From Streptomyces sp. 378 (GTDB lineage: Bacteria > Actinomycetota > Actinomycetes > Streptomycetales > Streptomycetaceae): DNA of 64,000 nt. The DNA lies in NCBI RefSeq assembly GCF_030124145.1, contig NZ_JASKMS010000010.1, forward strand, positions 62,001 through 126,000, in the 5' to 3' direction. Below the pieces are notes generated by a model. It did not search any database and had not been told where the DNA came from. It saw only the letters and a list, made by a program, of their open reading frames with translations. The position numbers were made by a program, and so were the translations under genes. Below, one piece after another: positions 39,386-46,408 of the stretch. How positions within the stretch are numbered: the stretch's first letter is position 1; each line of letters starts with the position of its first letter.

Positions 39386-41099
39386 GATCTCGCGCGCCGC
39401 GTACGCCGACCTGTTCGGCCCGACGACCGGCGACCGGATCCGCCTCGCCGACACCGACCTGCTGGTCGAGATCGAGGAGGACCGTTCCGGCGGTCCCGGC
39501 CTCGCCGGTGACGAGGCGGTGTTCGGCGGCGGCAAGGTCATCCGCGAGTCCATGGGGCAGGCGCGAGCCACGCGTGCGGAAGGGACCCCCGACACCGTCG
39601 TCACCGGCGCGGTGATCATCGACCACTGGGGGATCGTCAAGGCCGACGTCGGCATCCGCGACGGCCGGATCACGGGCATCGGCAAGGCCGGCAACCCCGA
39701 CACCATGGACGGCGTCCACCCGGATCTGGTCATCGGCCCCGAGACCGAGATCATCGCCGGCAACGGGCGGATCCTCACGGCCGGCGCGATCGACGCACAC
39801 GTCCACTTCATCTGCCCGCAGATCGCCGACGAGGCGCTCTCCTCCGGCATCACGACCCTCGTCGGCGGCGGTACGGGGCCGGCCGAGGGCTCCAAGGCCA
39901 CCACGGTGACGCCCGGCCCCTGGCATCTGGCACGGATGCTGGAGGCGATGGAGGCCCACCCGCTCAACATCGGACTGCTCGGCAAGGGCAACACCGTCTC
40001 CCACGAGGCGATGCTGTCGCAGCTCCGGGGCGGCGCGCTCGGCCTGAAGCTGCATGAGGACTGGGGCTCCACACCGGCCGTCATCGACGCCGCGCTGACC
40101 GTCGCCGAGCGGACGGGCATCCAGGTCGCCATCCACACGGACACGCTCAACGAGGCCGGGTTCGTCGGCGACACCCTCGCCGCCATCGCCGGGCGGGGCA
40201 TCCACGCGTACCACACCGAGGGCGCGGGCGGCGGGCACGCGCCGGACATCATGACCGTGGTCTCCGAGTCGTACGTGCTGCCCAGCTCCACGAACCCCAC
40301 CCGGCCGTTCACCGTCAACACCGCCGAGGAACACCTCGACATGCTGATGGTGTGCCACCACCTCAACCCCGCGGTGCCGGAGGACCTGGCCTTCGCCGAG
40401 TCCCGGATCCGGCCTTCCACGATCGGGGCGGAGGACGTCCTGCACGACCTGGGCGCCATCTCGATCATCTCTTCCGACTCCCAGGCCATGGGACGCGTCG
40501 GAGAGGTCGTCATGCGGACCTGGCAGACCGCGCACGTGATGAAGCGCCGGCGGGGCGCACTGCCCGGCGACGGACGGGCCGACAATCACCGAGTGCGTCG
40601 ATATGTCGCCAAGTACACGATCAACCCCGCCCTCGCCCAGGGCCTGGCCCGCGAGATCGGGTCGGTGGAGAGCGGCAAGCTGGCCGATCTGGTGCTGTGG
40701 GATCCGGCGTTCTTCGGCGTGAAGCCACTGCTCGTCATCAAGGGCGGGCAGATCGCGTACGCGCAGATGGGCGACGCGAACGCCTCGATCCCCACGCCGC
40801 AGCCGATCCTGCCGCGGCCGATGTACGGGGCCATCGGGCGGGCGCCCGCCTCCAACTCCGTCAACTTCGTGGCGCCCCTGGCCGTGGAGGCCGGGCTGCC
40901 CGAACGGCTGGGACTCGGCAAGCGGTTCGTGGCGATCGAGTCGACGCGTGGGGTCACCAAGGCCGACATGCGGGAGAACGACGCGCGGCCCGAGGTGCGG
41001 GTCGACCCCGACAGCTTCGCCGTGCACATCGACGGAGAGCTGGTCGAGGCGGCACCGGCGGCCGAACTCCCCATGGCTCAGCGGTACTTCCTGTTCTGA
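39378..41099 (+). CDS. ureC: Urease alpha subunit (catalytic, nickel-binding)
   Basis: A 573-residue catalytic subunit. Nickel ligands are visible: the HVHF pair in AIDAHVHFICP, the lysine to be carbamylated in GGALGLKLHEDWG, His in VAIHTDTLNE, GGGHAPDI and the Asp in SSDSQAMGRVGEV. The flap histidine is in MVCHHLNPA. All expected active-site residues are present, so the enzyme should work if nickel is delivered. ATG 39378 was chosen (MPEISRAAYADLFGPTTGDR); 14 residues of frame upstream overlap ureB and are not family-like. Confidence 0.98.
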   Translation: MPEISRAAYADLFGPTTGDRIRLADTDLLVEIEEDRSGGPGLAGDEAVFGGGKVIRESMGQARATRAEGTPDTVVTGAVIIDHWGIVKADVGIRDGRITGIGKAGNPDTMDGVHPDLVIGPETEIIAGNGRILTAGAIDAHVHFICPQIADEALSSGITTLVGGGTGPAEGSKATTVTPGPWHLARMLEAMEAHPLNIGLLGKGNTVSHEAMLSQLRGGALGLKLHEDWGSTPAVIDAALTVAERTGIQVAIHTDTLNEAGFVGDTLAAIAGRGIHAYHTEGAGGGHAPDIMTVVSESYVLPSSTNPTRPFTVNTAEEHLDMLMVCHHLNPAVPEDLAFAESRIRPSTIGAEDVLHDLGAISIISSDSQAMGRVGEVVMRTWQTAHVMKRRRGALPGDGRADNHRVRRYVAKYTINPALAQGLAREIGSVESGKLADLVLWDPAFFGVKPLLVIKGGQIAYAQMGDANASIPTPQPILPRPMYGAIGRAPASNSVNFVAPLAVEAGLPERLGLGKRFVAIESTRGVTKADMRENDARPEVRVDPDSFAVHIDGELVEAAPAAELPMAQRYFLF

Positions 41100-41109
41100 G
41101 GGTGGTCTG

Positions 41110-41784
41110 ATGTCGCGAGCAGCGCTTCTCGTCCTGGCCGACGGGCGGTTCCCCGCCGGAGGACATGCGCACTCCGGGGGTGCCGAGGAGGCGGTCAAGG
41201 CCGGGCGGATCAGCGGGGCGGCGAGCCTGGGCGAGTTCTGCCGGGGCCGGTTGCACACGGCGGGGCTGGTGGCGGCGGGGCTGTCCGCGGCCGCGGCGCT
41301 CGGGATCGATCCCGTCGCGCTGGACCGCGCCGCGGACGCGCGGACGCCGTCGCCCGCCCTGCGGACCGCCGCCCGGAAGCTGGGACGGCAGTTGCTGCGG
41401 GCCGCGCGGACGACCTGGCCGTCCGCCGAGCTGGACGCCCTCGGCAGGGAGTTCCCCAAGGGCGCGCACCAGCCGGTGGTGCTGGGGCTGGCCGCCCGGG
41501 CGGCGGGACTGGGCCCGGTGGACGCGGCGTACTGCGCGGCGTACGAGAGCGTGAGCGGGCCCGCGTCGGCGACGGTACGGCTGCTGAGTCTGGACCCGTT
41601 CGACGCGACGGGTGTCCTGGCCCGGCTGGCGCCGGAGGTCGACCGGGTCGTGGACCGGGCGGTGGAGGCGGCGCGCCGGGTCGTCGACGAGGGCGTCGAC
41701 GCGTTGCCGGCGGGGTCGGCGCCACTGCTGGAGATCGGGGCCGAAGCCCACGCGGGGTGGGCCGTGCGGCTCTTCGCCTCCTAG
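41110..41784 (+). CDS. ureF: Urease accessory protein UreF
   Basis: A 224-residue all-helical protein that bridges apo-urease-UreD and the GTPase UreG during nickel insertion. The N-terminal LLVLADGRFPAGGHAHSGG is the UreF signature, followed by FPKGAHQPVVLGLAARAAGL and YESVSGPASATVRLLSLDP. Typical length. It lies 10 bp after ureC. No ureE nickel chaperone gene is present in the cluster, as is common in actinomycetes. Confidence 0.94.
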   Translation: MSRAALLVLADGRFPAGGHAHSGGAEEAVKAGRISGAASLGEFCRGRLHTAGLVAAGLSAAAALGIDPVALDRAADARTPSPALRTAARKLGRQLLRAARTTWPSAELDALGREFPKGAHQPVVLGLAARAAGLGPVDAAYCAAYESVSGPASATVRLLSLDPFDATGVLARLAPEVDRVVDRAVEAARRVVDEGVDALPAGSAPLLEIGAEAHAGWAVRLFAS

Positions 41785-41846
41785 ACGGTCGCCGAGCCCG
41801 TCGTCGCCACCCGCATCAGTCGGACACCAACGGAGGAGTCGCTCCC

Positions 41847-42524
41847 ATGCACCTCGACCACACCCACCAGGGCCCCGCCGCCGTCAGCGCCGACGCCCTG
41901 CGCCCCGACGGCCGCCGCCGTGCCCTGCGCGTCGGGCTCGGCGGCCCCGTCGGATCCGGGAAGACCGCCACCGTCGCCGCGCTCTGCCGGGCGCTGCGGG
42001 ACGAGCTGTCGCTCGCCGTCGTCACCAACGACATCTACACGCGGGAGGACGCCGAGTTCCTGCTCCGTGAGGCCGTGCTGCCGCCCGAGCGGATCACCGC
42101 CGTGGAGACGGGGGCCTGCCCGCACACCGCGATCCGGGACGACATCTCCGCGAACCTGGAGGCGGTGGAGGACCTGGAGGACGCGGCCGGGCCATTGGAC
42201 CTGGTCCTCGTGGAGTCCGGCGGGGACAACCTCACCGCGACCTTCTCCAAGGGGCTCGTCGACGCGCAGATCTTCGTCATCGACGTGGCTGGGGGCGACG
42301 ACATCCCGCGCAAGGGAGGACCGGGCGTGACCACCGCCGACCTGCTCGTCGTCAACAAGACCGATCTCGCCCCGTACGTCGGTTCCGACCTGGCCCGGAT
42401 GGCCGCCGACGCCAAGGCCCAGCGCGCCGAACTGCCGGTGGTCTTCCAGTCGTTGCGGAGTGAGGGCGGGGTGGCGGACGTCGCCGCGTGGGTGCGTGCG
42501 CGGCTCGCCGCGTGGACGGCATGA
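41847..42524 (+). CDS. ureG: Urease accessory GTPase UreG
   Basis: A 225-residue SIMIBI GTPase that drives nickel transfer. The P-loop is GLGGPVGSGKTA (about 30-41). The nickel-binding CPH motif is in VETGACPHTAIRDD, switch residues are in LVLVESGGDNL, and the base-recognition motif is VVNKTDLA. The short His-containing N-terminus (MHLDHTHQG) may help bind metal. GGAGGAG precedes ATG 41847. The stop overlaps the ureD start (ATGA). Confidence 0.97.
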   Translation: MHLDHTHQGPAAVSADALRPDGRRRALRVGLGGPVGSGKTATVAALCRALRDELSLAVVTNDIYTREDAEFLLREAVLPPERITAVETGACPHTAIRDDISANLEAVEDLEDAAGPLDLVLVESGGDNLTATFSKGLVDAQIFVIDVAGGDDIPRKGGPGVTTADLLVVNKTDLAPYVGSDLARMAADAKAQRAELPVVFQSLRSEGGVADVAAWVRARLAAWTA

Positions 42525-43297
42525 GCGGGCGCGCCGGTGCCGGGGTGCGGTCCCTCGCGCGGATCGTCGCCCGTGCCGACGGGCGGGGCGGAACCTCGCT
42601 GCCCGTGCTGGAGAGCGACGGGCCCCTGGCGCTGCGGCGCACCCGGGCCAGCGGCTGCGAGGCGCGGGTCATGCTGGTCGGTGCGATGAGCGGACCGCTC
42701 GGCGGGGACCACTTCACCGTGGACGCCCGGGTGGAGCAGGGAGCGCGGCTGTCCGTCGGATCGGCCGCCGCCACCATCGCGCTGCCCGGCCAGGCGAAGG
42801 GCGACGCCCGCTACGACGTCCGGATCGAGGTCGCCGACCAGGCCGAACTGCACTGGCTCCCCGAGCAGTTGATCTCCGCCCGGGGCAGCGACCTGTCTGT
42901 GGGCACTCGCGTGGAGCTGGCCGCCACGGCCCGGCTCGTGCTGCGCGAGGAGCAGGTGCTCGGGCGGGTCGGAGAGGAACCCGGGCGGCTCACGAGCCGT
43001 CTGACCGTGCGGGTCGCCGGGCAGACCGTGCTCGACCAGGAGCTGGCCTGCGGCCCCGGCGCGCCCGGCGGCTGGGACGGGCCGGCCGTGCTGGCGGGAC
43101 ATCGCGCGGTCGGTCAACTGGTCGTGGTGCGACCGGAGTTCGCCGCCGAACCGGTGACGGCCGGGATGCTGGGGGAGAGGGCCTCGGTAGTGCCGCTCGC
43201 CGGGCCGGCCGCGCTGGTGACGGCGGTGGCGCCGGACGCCCTGCGGCTGCGGCGGCTGCTCGACGAGAGCCTGAGGTCCCTCGCCCCCCGACCGTAA
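42521..43297 (+). CDS. ureD: Urease accessory protein UreD (UreH)
   Basis: A 258-residue beta-rich scaffold that binds apo-urease and passes nickel from UreG/UreF. Family features are VMLVGAMSGPLGGDHFTVDARV, LHWLPEQLISARGSDL and VLREEQVLGRVGEEPG. Its ATG overlaps the ureG stop by 4 bp, giving tight coupling. It is the last gene of the urease operon; downstream DNA holds only a peptidase gene scrap. Confidence 0.94.
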   Translation: MSGRAGAGVRSLARIVARADGRGGTSLPVLESDGPLALRRTRASGCEARVMLVGAMSGPLGGDHFTVDARVEQGARLSVGSAAATIALPGQAKGDARYDVRIEVADQAELHWLPEQLISARGSDLSVGTRVELAATARLVLREEQVLGRVGEEPGRLTSRLTVRVAGQTVLDQELACGPGAPGGWDGPAVLAGHRAVGQLVVVRPEFAAEPVTAGMLGERASVVPLAGPAALVTAVAPDALRLRRLLDESLRSLAPRP

Positions 43298-43315
43298 CCG
43301 CCCGCGAGCAGCATC

Positions 43316-43414
43316 GGCTCTCCGTTCACCGGATGGGCAGAGAAGGACCTCCCGCCGGAGAACGGCAGCGCCGTCTACACGGCCATGGAGTGCGCCGACG
43401 CCAAGTGGCCCATT
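43316..43414 (+). pseudogene. Scrap of a secreted alpha/beta-hydrolase (Tap/SlpD-like peptidase)
   Basis: The plus strand encodes FTGWAEKDLPPENGSAVYTA followed by MECADAKWP, matching a conserved stretch of Streptomyces tripeptidyl aminopeptidase-type alpha/beta-hydrolases (WxxKDLPPxxGxAVYTAVxCxDAxWP). Nothing on either side continues the family, so this is a roughly 30-codon remnant. The remaining DNA to 43576 shows no gene. Confidence 0.6.
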
Positions 43415-43576
43415 GGGCGGCGGACCTGTCGCACACCACCGGCAGCTCCACCGACCACGGTGAGCCGCCCACGGACGCCTGCGCCGACCCGTCCAGCAGG
43501 ACCGTCTCCGTTCCCATGCCGCGACGGTAGATCGCCGCGGGCCTGCCGGGAACCGGTCTCTGCCGGGCAGCAGAGC

Positions 43577-44293
43577 TCAGCGCAGCGGCAGGCGGCGGAA
43601 CTTGCGCTCCTTGGTGGCGGCCTCCTCGGCCTTCACCACGGCCGCGTACCGATCGACGTACTCCTGCTCGGACAGGGAGAGGATCGCGTACATGATCTCG
43701 TCGGTGATGGCGCGCAGAACGGCCTTCTCGTTCTCCATGCCCTCGTAGCGGGAGAAGTCGAGGGGCTCGCCGAAGCGGATCTTGACGGGGTGGATGTTGG
43801 GGATGACCTTGCCGGGCGGCTGGGCCTCGAAGGTGCCGATCATGGCGCAGGGGATCACCGGGACGCCGGCCTTCAGAGCCATCACCGCCACGCCGACCTT
43901 GCCCTTGTACAGGCGGCCGTCGTGCGAGCGGGTGCCCTCGGGGTAGATGCCGAGCAGCTCGTCCTTGCTCAGCACGCCGAGGCCCTCGCGGATCGCCGCC
44001 TGGCCCGCGTCCTTGCCGGAGCGGTCGACCGGGATCTGGCCGGCGCTGCGGAAGAAGAAGGCCGTCAGACGGCCCTTGACGCCCGGACCCGTGAAGTACT
44101 CGGCCTTCGCGAGGAAGGTGATGCGGCGCTTGAGGATCGCGGGCATCAGGAAGTGGTCCGAGAACGACAGGTGGTTGCCGGCGATGATGGCGGCGCCCTC
44201 CGCGGGAACGTGCTCCAGGCCCTCTATGCGTGGCCGGAAGACCAGTCTCAGCAGCGGGCCCAGCAGCACGTATTTCAGCAGGTAGTAGAACAA
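43577..44293 (-). CDS. 1-acyl-sn-glycerol-3-phosphate acyltransferase (PlsC family)
   Basis: A 238-residue membrane-associated enzyme predicted to acylate lysophosphatidic acid in phospholipid synthesis. Motif I is NHLSFSD (HX4D), motif II is near GQIPVDRSGK, motif III is YPEGTRS and motif IV is VPVIPCAMIG. An N-terminal hydrophobic helix (YYLLKYVLLGPLLRLVF) anchors it. Streptomyces have several paralogues, so the exact acceptor is uncertain. Confidence 0.94.
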   Translation of the reverse strand: MFYYLLKYVLLGPLLRLVFRPRIEGLEHVPAEGAAIIAGNHLSFSDHFLMPAILKRRITFLAKAEYFTGPGVKGRLTAFFFRSAGQIPVDRSGKDAGQAAIREGLGVLSKDELLGIYPEGTRSHDGRLYKGKVGVAVMALKAGVPVIPCAMIGTFEAQPPGKVIPNIHPVKIRFGEPLDFSRYEGMENEKAVLRAITDEIMYAILSLSEQEYVDRYAAVVKAEEAATKERKFRRLPLR

Positions 44294-44647
44294 AGCGGGC
44301 GCTCCTCGACTCTCGCAGTGGACTCAACCGCCGCGTTCCAGCAGGTCAACCGGCATGTCGTGGGGTGCCAGTGTAGGTGCAGGCGTGGCCACCGGGCACC
44401 TCGTGCGGCCGGACCGCACAGATCCTTCGCCAATTGACTGATGGTCAGTCAGGAAGGGGTGTGGCGGTGGTGCTCGTGCGGCTGGGGAGAACCACGGGGC
44501 CGGCGTGCTGCGCCGTCCGGGTGACGGGCAAGCCGCACGGGAGGCGTGGCGCGATGGCGGGGGTGCGTGGCGGACCCGCGGTTCTTGCGGGCGGGCAGCC
44601 GTGGTGGACCGCTCGCCCGCGCCGCCTCGGCGAGTAACCTGCCAGAC
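44294..44647. other. Promoter region between acyltransferase and rpiB-like gene
   Basis: No convincing gene; short frames here are GC-bias artefacts. It should hold the promoters of the divergent acyltransferase (start 44293) and isomerase (start 44648). Its one distinct structure is the operator-like palindrome at 44435-44451. Confidence 0.6.
44435..44451. promoter_or_regulatory. TetR-type operator-like palindrome
   Basis: TGACTGA (44435-44441) and TCAGTCA (44445-44451) form a perfect 7-bp inverted repeat around TGG. The TGACTGxxxxCAGTCA form is common for TetR-family repressors of lipid genes. It is about 140 bp upstream of the acyltransferase start. No TetR gene is adjacent. Confidence 0.55.
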
Positions 44648-45103
44648 ATGCGGATCTCTGTTTCCTCGGACATGGACGAACCCGTCGCCCGCCTGCTCGT
44701 GGCCGCCCTGCGCGAGCGGGGGCACGAGGTGCGCCCGCACGGCGCGCTGCGCCCGGGGGACGACCCGCAGTGGGCGGTGTGCTCCGAGGCCGCCGCCCGC
44801 GAGGTCGCCGACGGCACGGCCGACCAGGCGGTGGTCTGCTGCTGGACCGGCACGGGCGCCTCGATCGCCGCCAACAAGGTGCCCGGCGTACGGGCCGCCC
44901 TGTGCACGGACGCCTACACGGCCGACGGGGCACGCCGCTGGAACGACGCCAACGTGCTCGCGCTCAGCCTGCGGCTGACGTCGCAGCCGCTGCTGACGGA
45001 GATCCTCGACGCGTGGTTCGCCGGTGAGCCCAGCGCGGACGCCGAGGACCGGCAGAACATCGACCGTGTCCGGCTGCTGGACCACGGCAGGACCCCCAGG
45101 TAG
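44648..45103 (+). CDS. RpiB/LacA/LacB-type sugar-phosphate isomerase
   Basis: A 151-residue protein of the RpiB fold. The N-terminus ISVSSDMDEPVARLLVAAL and the active-site block VVCCWTGTGASIAANKVPG, with ALCTDAYTADGARRWNDANVL, match the family, which interconverts ribose-5-P/ribulose-5-P or related sugar phosphates. The usual catalytic Cys of GTGIG-type sites is represented by the Cys pair before TGTG. Start ATG 44648 (MRISVSSD) was chosen over 34 upstream non-coding-like codons. It converges on the PP2C gene with a 1-bp gap. Confidence 0.88.
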   Translation: MRISVSSDMDEPVARLLVAALRERGHEVRPHGALRPGDDPQWAVCSEAAAREVADGTADQAVVCCWTGTGASIAANKVPGVRAALCTDAYTADGARRWNDANVLALSLRLTSQPLLTEILDAWFAGEPSADAEDRQNIDRVRLLDHGRTPR

Positions 45104-45104
45104 A

Positions 45105-46342
45105 TCACAGACGCACGATGATCAGCGCGGTGTCGTCGGTGGCGCCGCCGGGCGGCAGCAACTCCGACAGCACGGTGTCGGCGAGGGTCTCGAGGTCCTG
45201 GTCCCGATGGTCGCGCAGGGCGTCCGCGAGCCGGCCCAGGCCCGTGTCGATGTCCTCGCGCCGCCGTTCGATCAGGCCGTCGGTGTAGAGCGCGAGCGTC
45301 GCGCCCGGCGAGAACGTGGTCTCGGCCTGGGGTCTGCGGATCGGGTCCGGGCGCGCGTCGAGCGGCGTGTCCGTGGCCTGATCCAGAAACTCCGTGCGGC
45401 CGTCGGCGTGGACGAGCACCGGCGGGGGATGACCGGCGCTGCTGTACGTGATGACGTGGCGGTCGCAGTCGATGAAGGTCGTCACGGCGGTCGCCGACTC
45501 GGCCCCGTCGATCACATGGGCGTAGCGCCCCAGCACGTCCAGGGCCTGGGCCGGCCCCGCCGAGACCCGGGAGGCCGCGCTGAGGGCACTGCGCAACTGG
45601 CCCATCACCCCGGCGGCCGCCAGCCCGTGCCCGACCACGTCGCCCACGGACACGCCGATACGGTCGCCGCCCACCAGATCGACCAGGTCGTACCAGTCCC
45701 CGCACACGTTGAGCGCGCCCACGGCGGGCCGGTACCGGACGGCGGCCCGATGGTGGCCGACCTGCCGGGGAGCGGGCAGCATCGCCTCCTGCAACGCCAG
45801 CGCCACCTCGCGCTCCCGGGAATGGGCCTGGCGCAGCCGCTCGTTGAGCTCCTGCAGCTCCCGGGCGCGGGTGTACAGCTCGGCCTCCAGCACCCGGGCC
45901 CGGCTGCCCCGGTCCCCCGGAGCGCCGCCCCGGCCCGGATCAGTTCCGTGACCTCCTCCACGCGGTGCAGAATCAGCGCGACCTTGCCGTCCGAGCCCAG
46001 CAGCGGCGCGTTCACCGGGCTCCAGTAGCGCTGCTGCCACTCGCCGGGCCGCTCGGGATCCTGGACGTCGTAGCGCTGCAGCGCCATGGTGTCGCGTTCC
46101 CCCGTGGCCAGGACGCGGTACAGCGAGGCCTCCAGGTTGCGCATGCCCGACGCGGCCGGATCGGACGGGTTGTCCGGGAAGACGTCGAACAGGTACTTGC
46201 CGATCAGCTGCTCCCGTGAGCGGCCGGAGACCCGGACGAACTCCTCGTTGACGTCCGCGTACACCAGATCGGGTGTCAGGAGCGCCACCATGCCGGGCAG
46301 GGCCTTGAACACCGCCCCGTAGTCGATCGCCGTGTCCGCCAT
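45105..46342 (-). pseudogene. PAS-PP2C phosphatase gene split by a 1-nt frameshift
   Basis: The first half (46342 to about 45940) encodes a PAS domain: MADTAIDYGAVFKALPGMVA, YADVNEEFVRVSGRSREQLIG, ending VEEVTELIRA. The second half, in the next frame from about 45930, encodes a coiled coil and a PP2C/SpoIIE phosphatase: ARELQELNERLRQAHSRERE, CGDWYDLVDLVGG, SVGDVVGHGLAAAG, ALYTDGLIE and DDTALIIVRL. Restoring one base in the C/G run at 45927-45937 fuses the halves into one ordinary 412-residue protein. Either a sequencing slip in a GC run or a true mutation. Intact, it would dephosphorylate an anti-anti-sigma factor. Confidence 0.85.
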
Positions 46343-46408
46343 GGCTGCCGCCTCACCACCGCCGGGATCACACCAGTTTCGCATGGTATGGAGGATCCTC
46401 AACCGGCT

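Noticed and set aside
39153..41459. 768-codon minus-strand frame across the urease genes
   Set aside because: Antisense to ureB, ureC and ureF, with biased Gly/Arg/Asp composition and no domain; a GC-frame artefact.
43326..43517. Minus-strand frame starting MGTETVLLDGSAQASVG
   Set aside because: The first 35 residues look plausible, but it then turns Arg-rich, has no ribosome site and overlaps the peptidase scrap on the other strand.
44377..44637. Plus-strand frame of 86 codons in the acyltransferase-rpiB gap
   Set aside because: Crosses the palindrome, has no ribosome site and no protein-like features.
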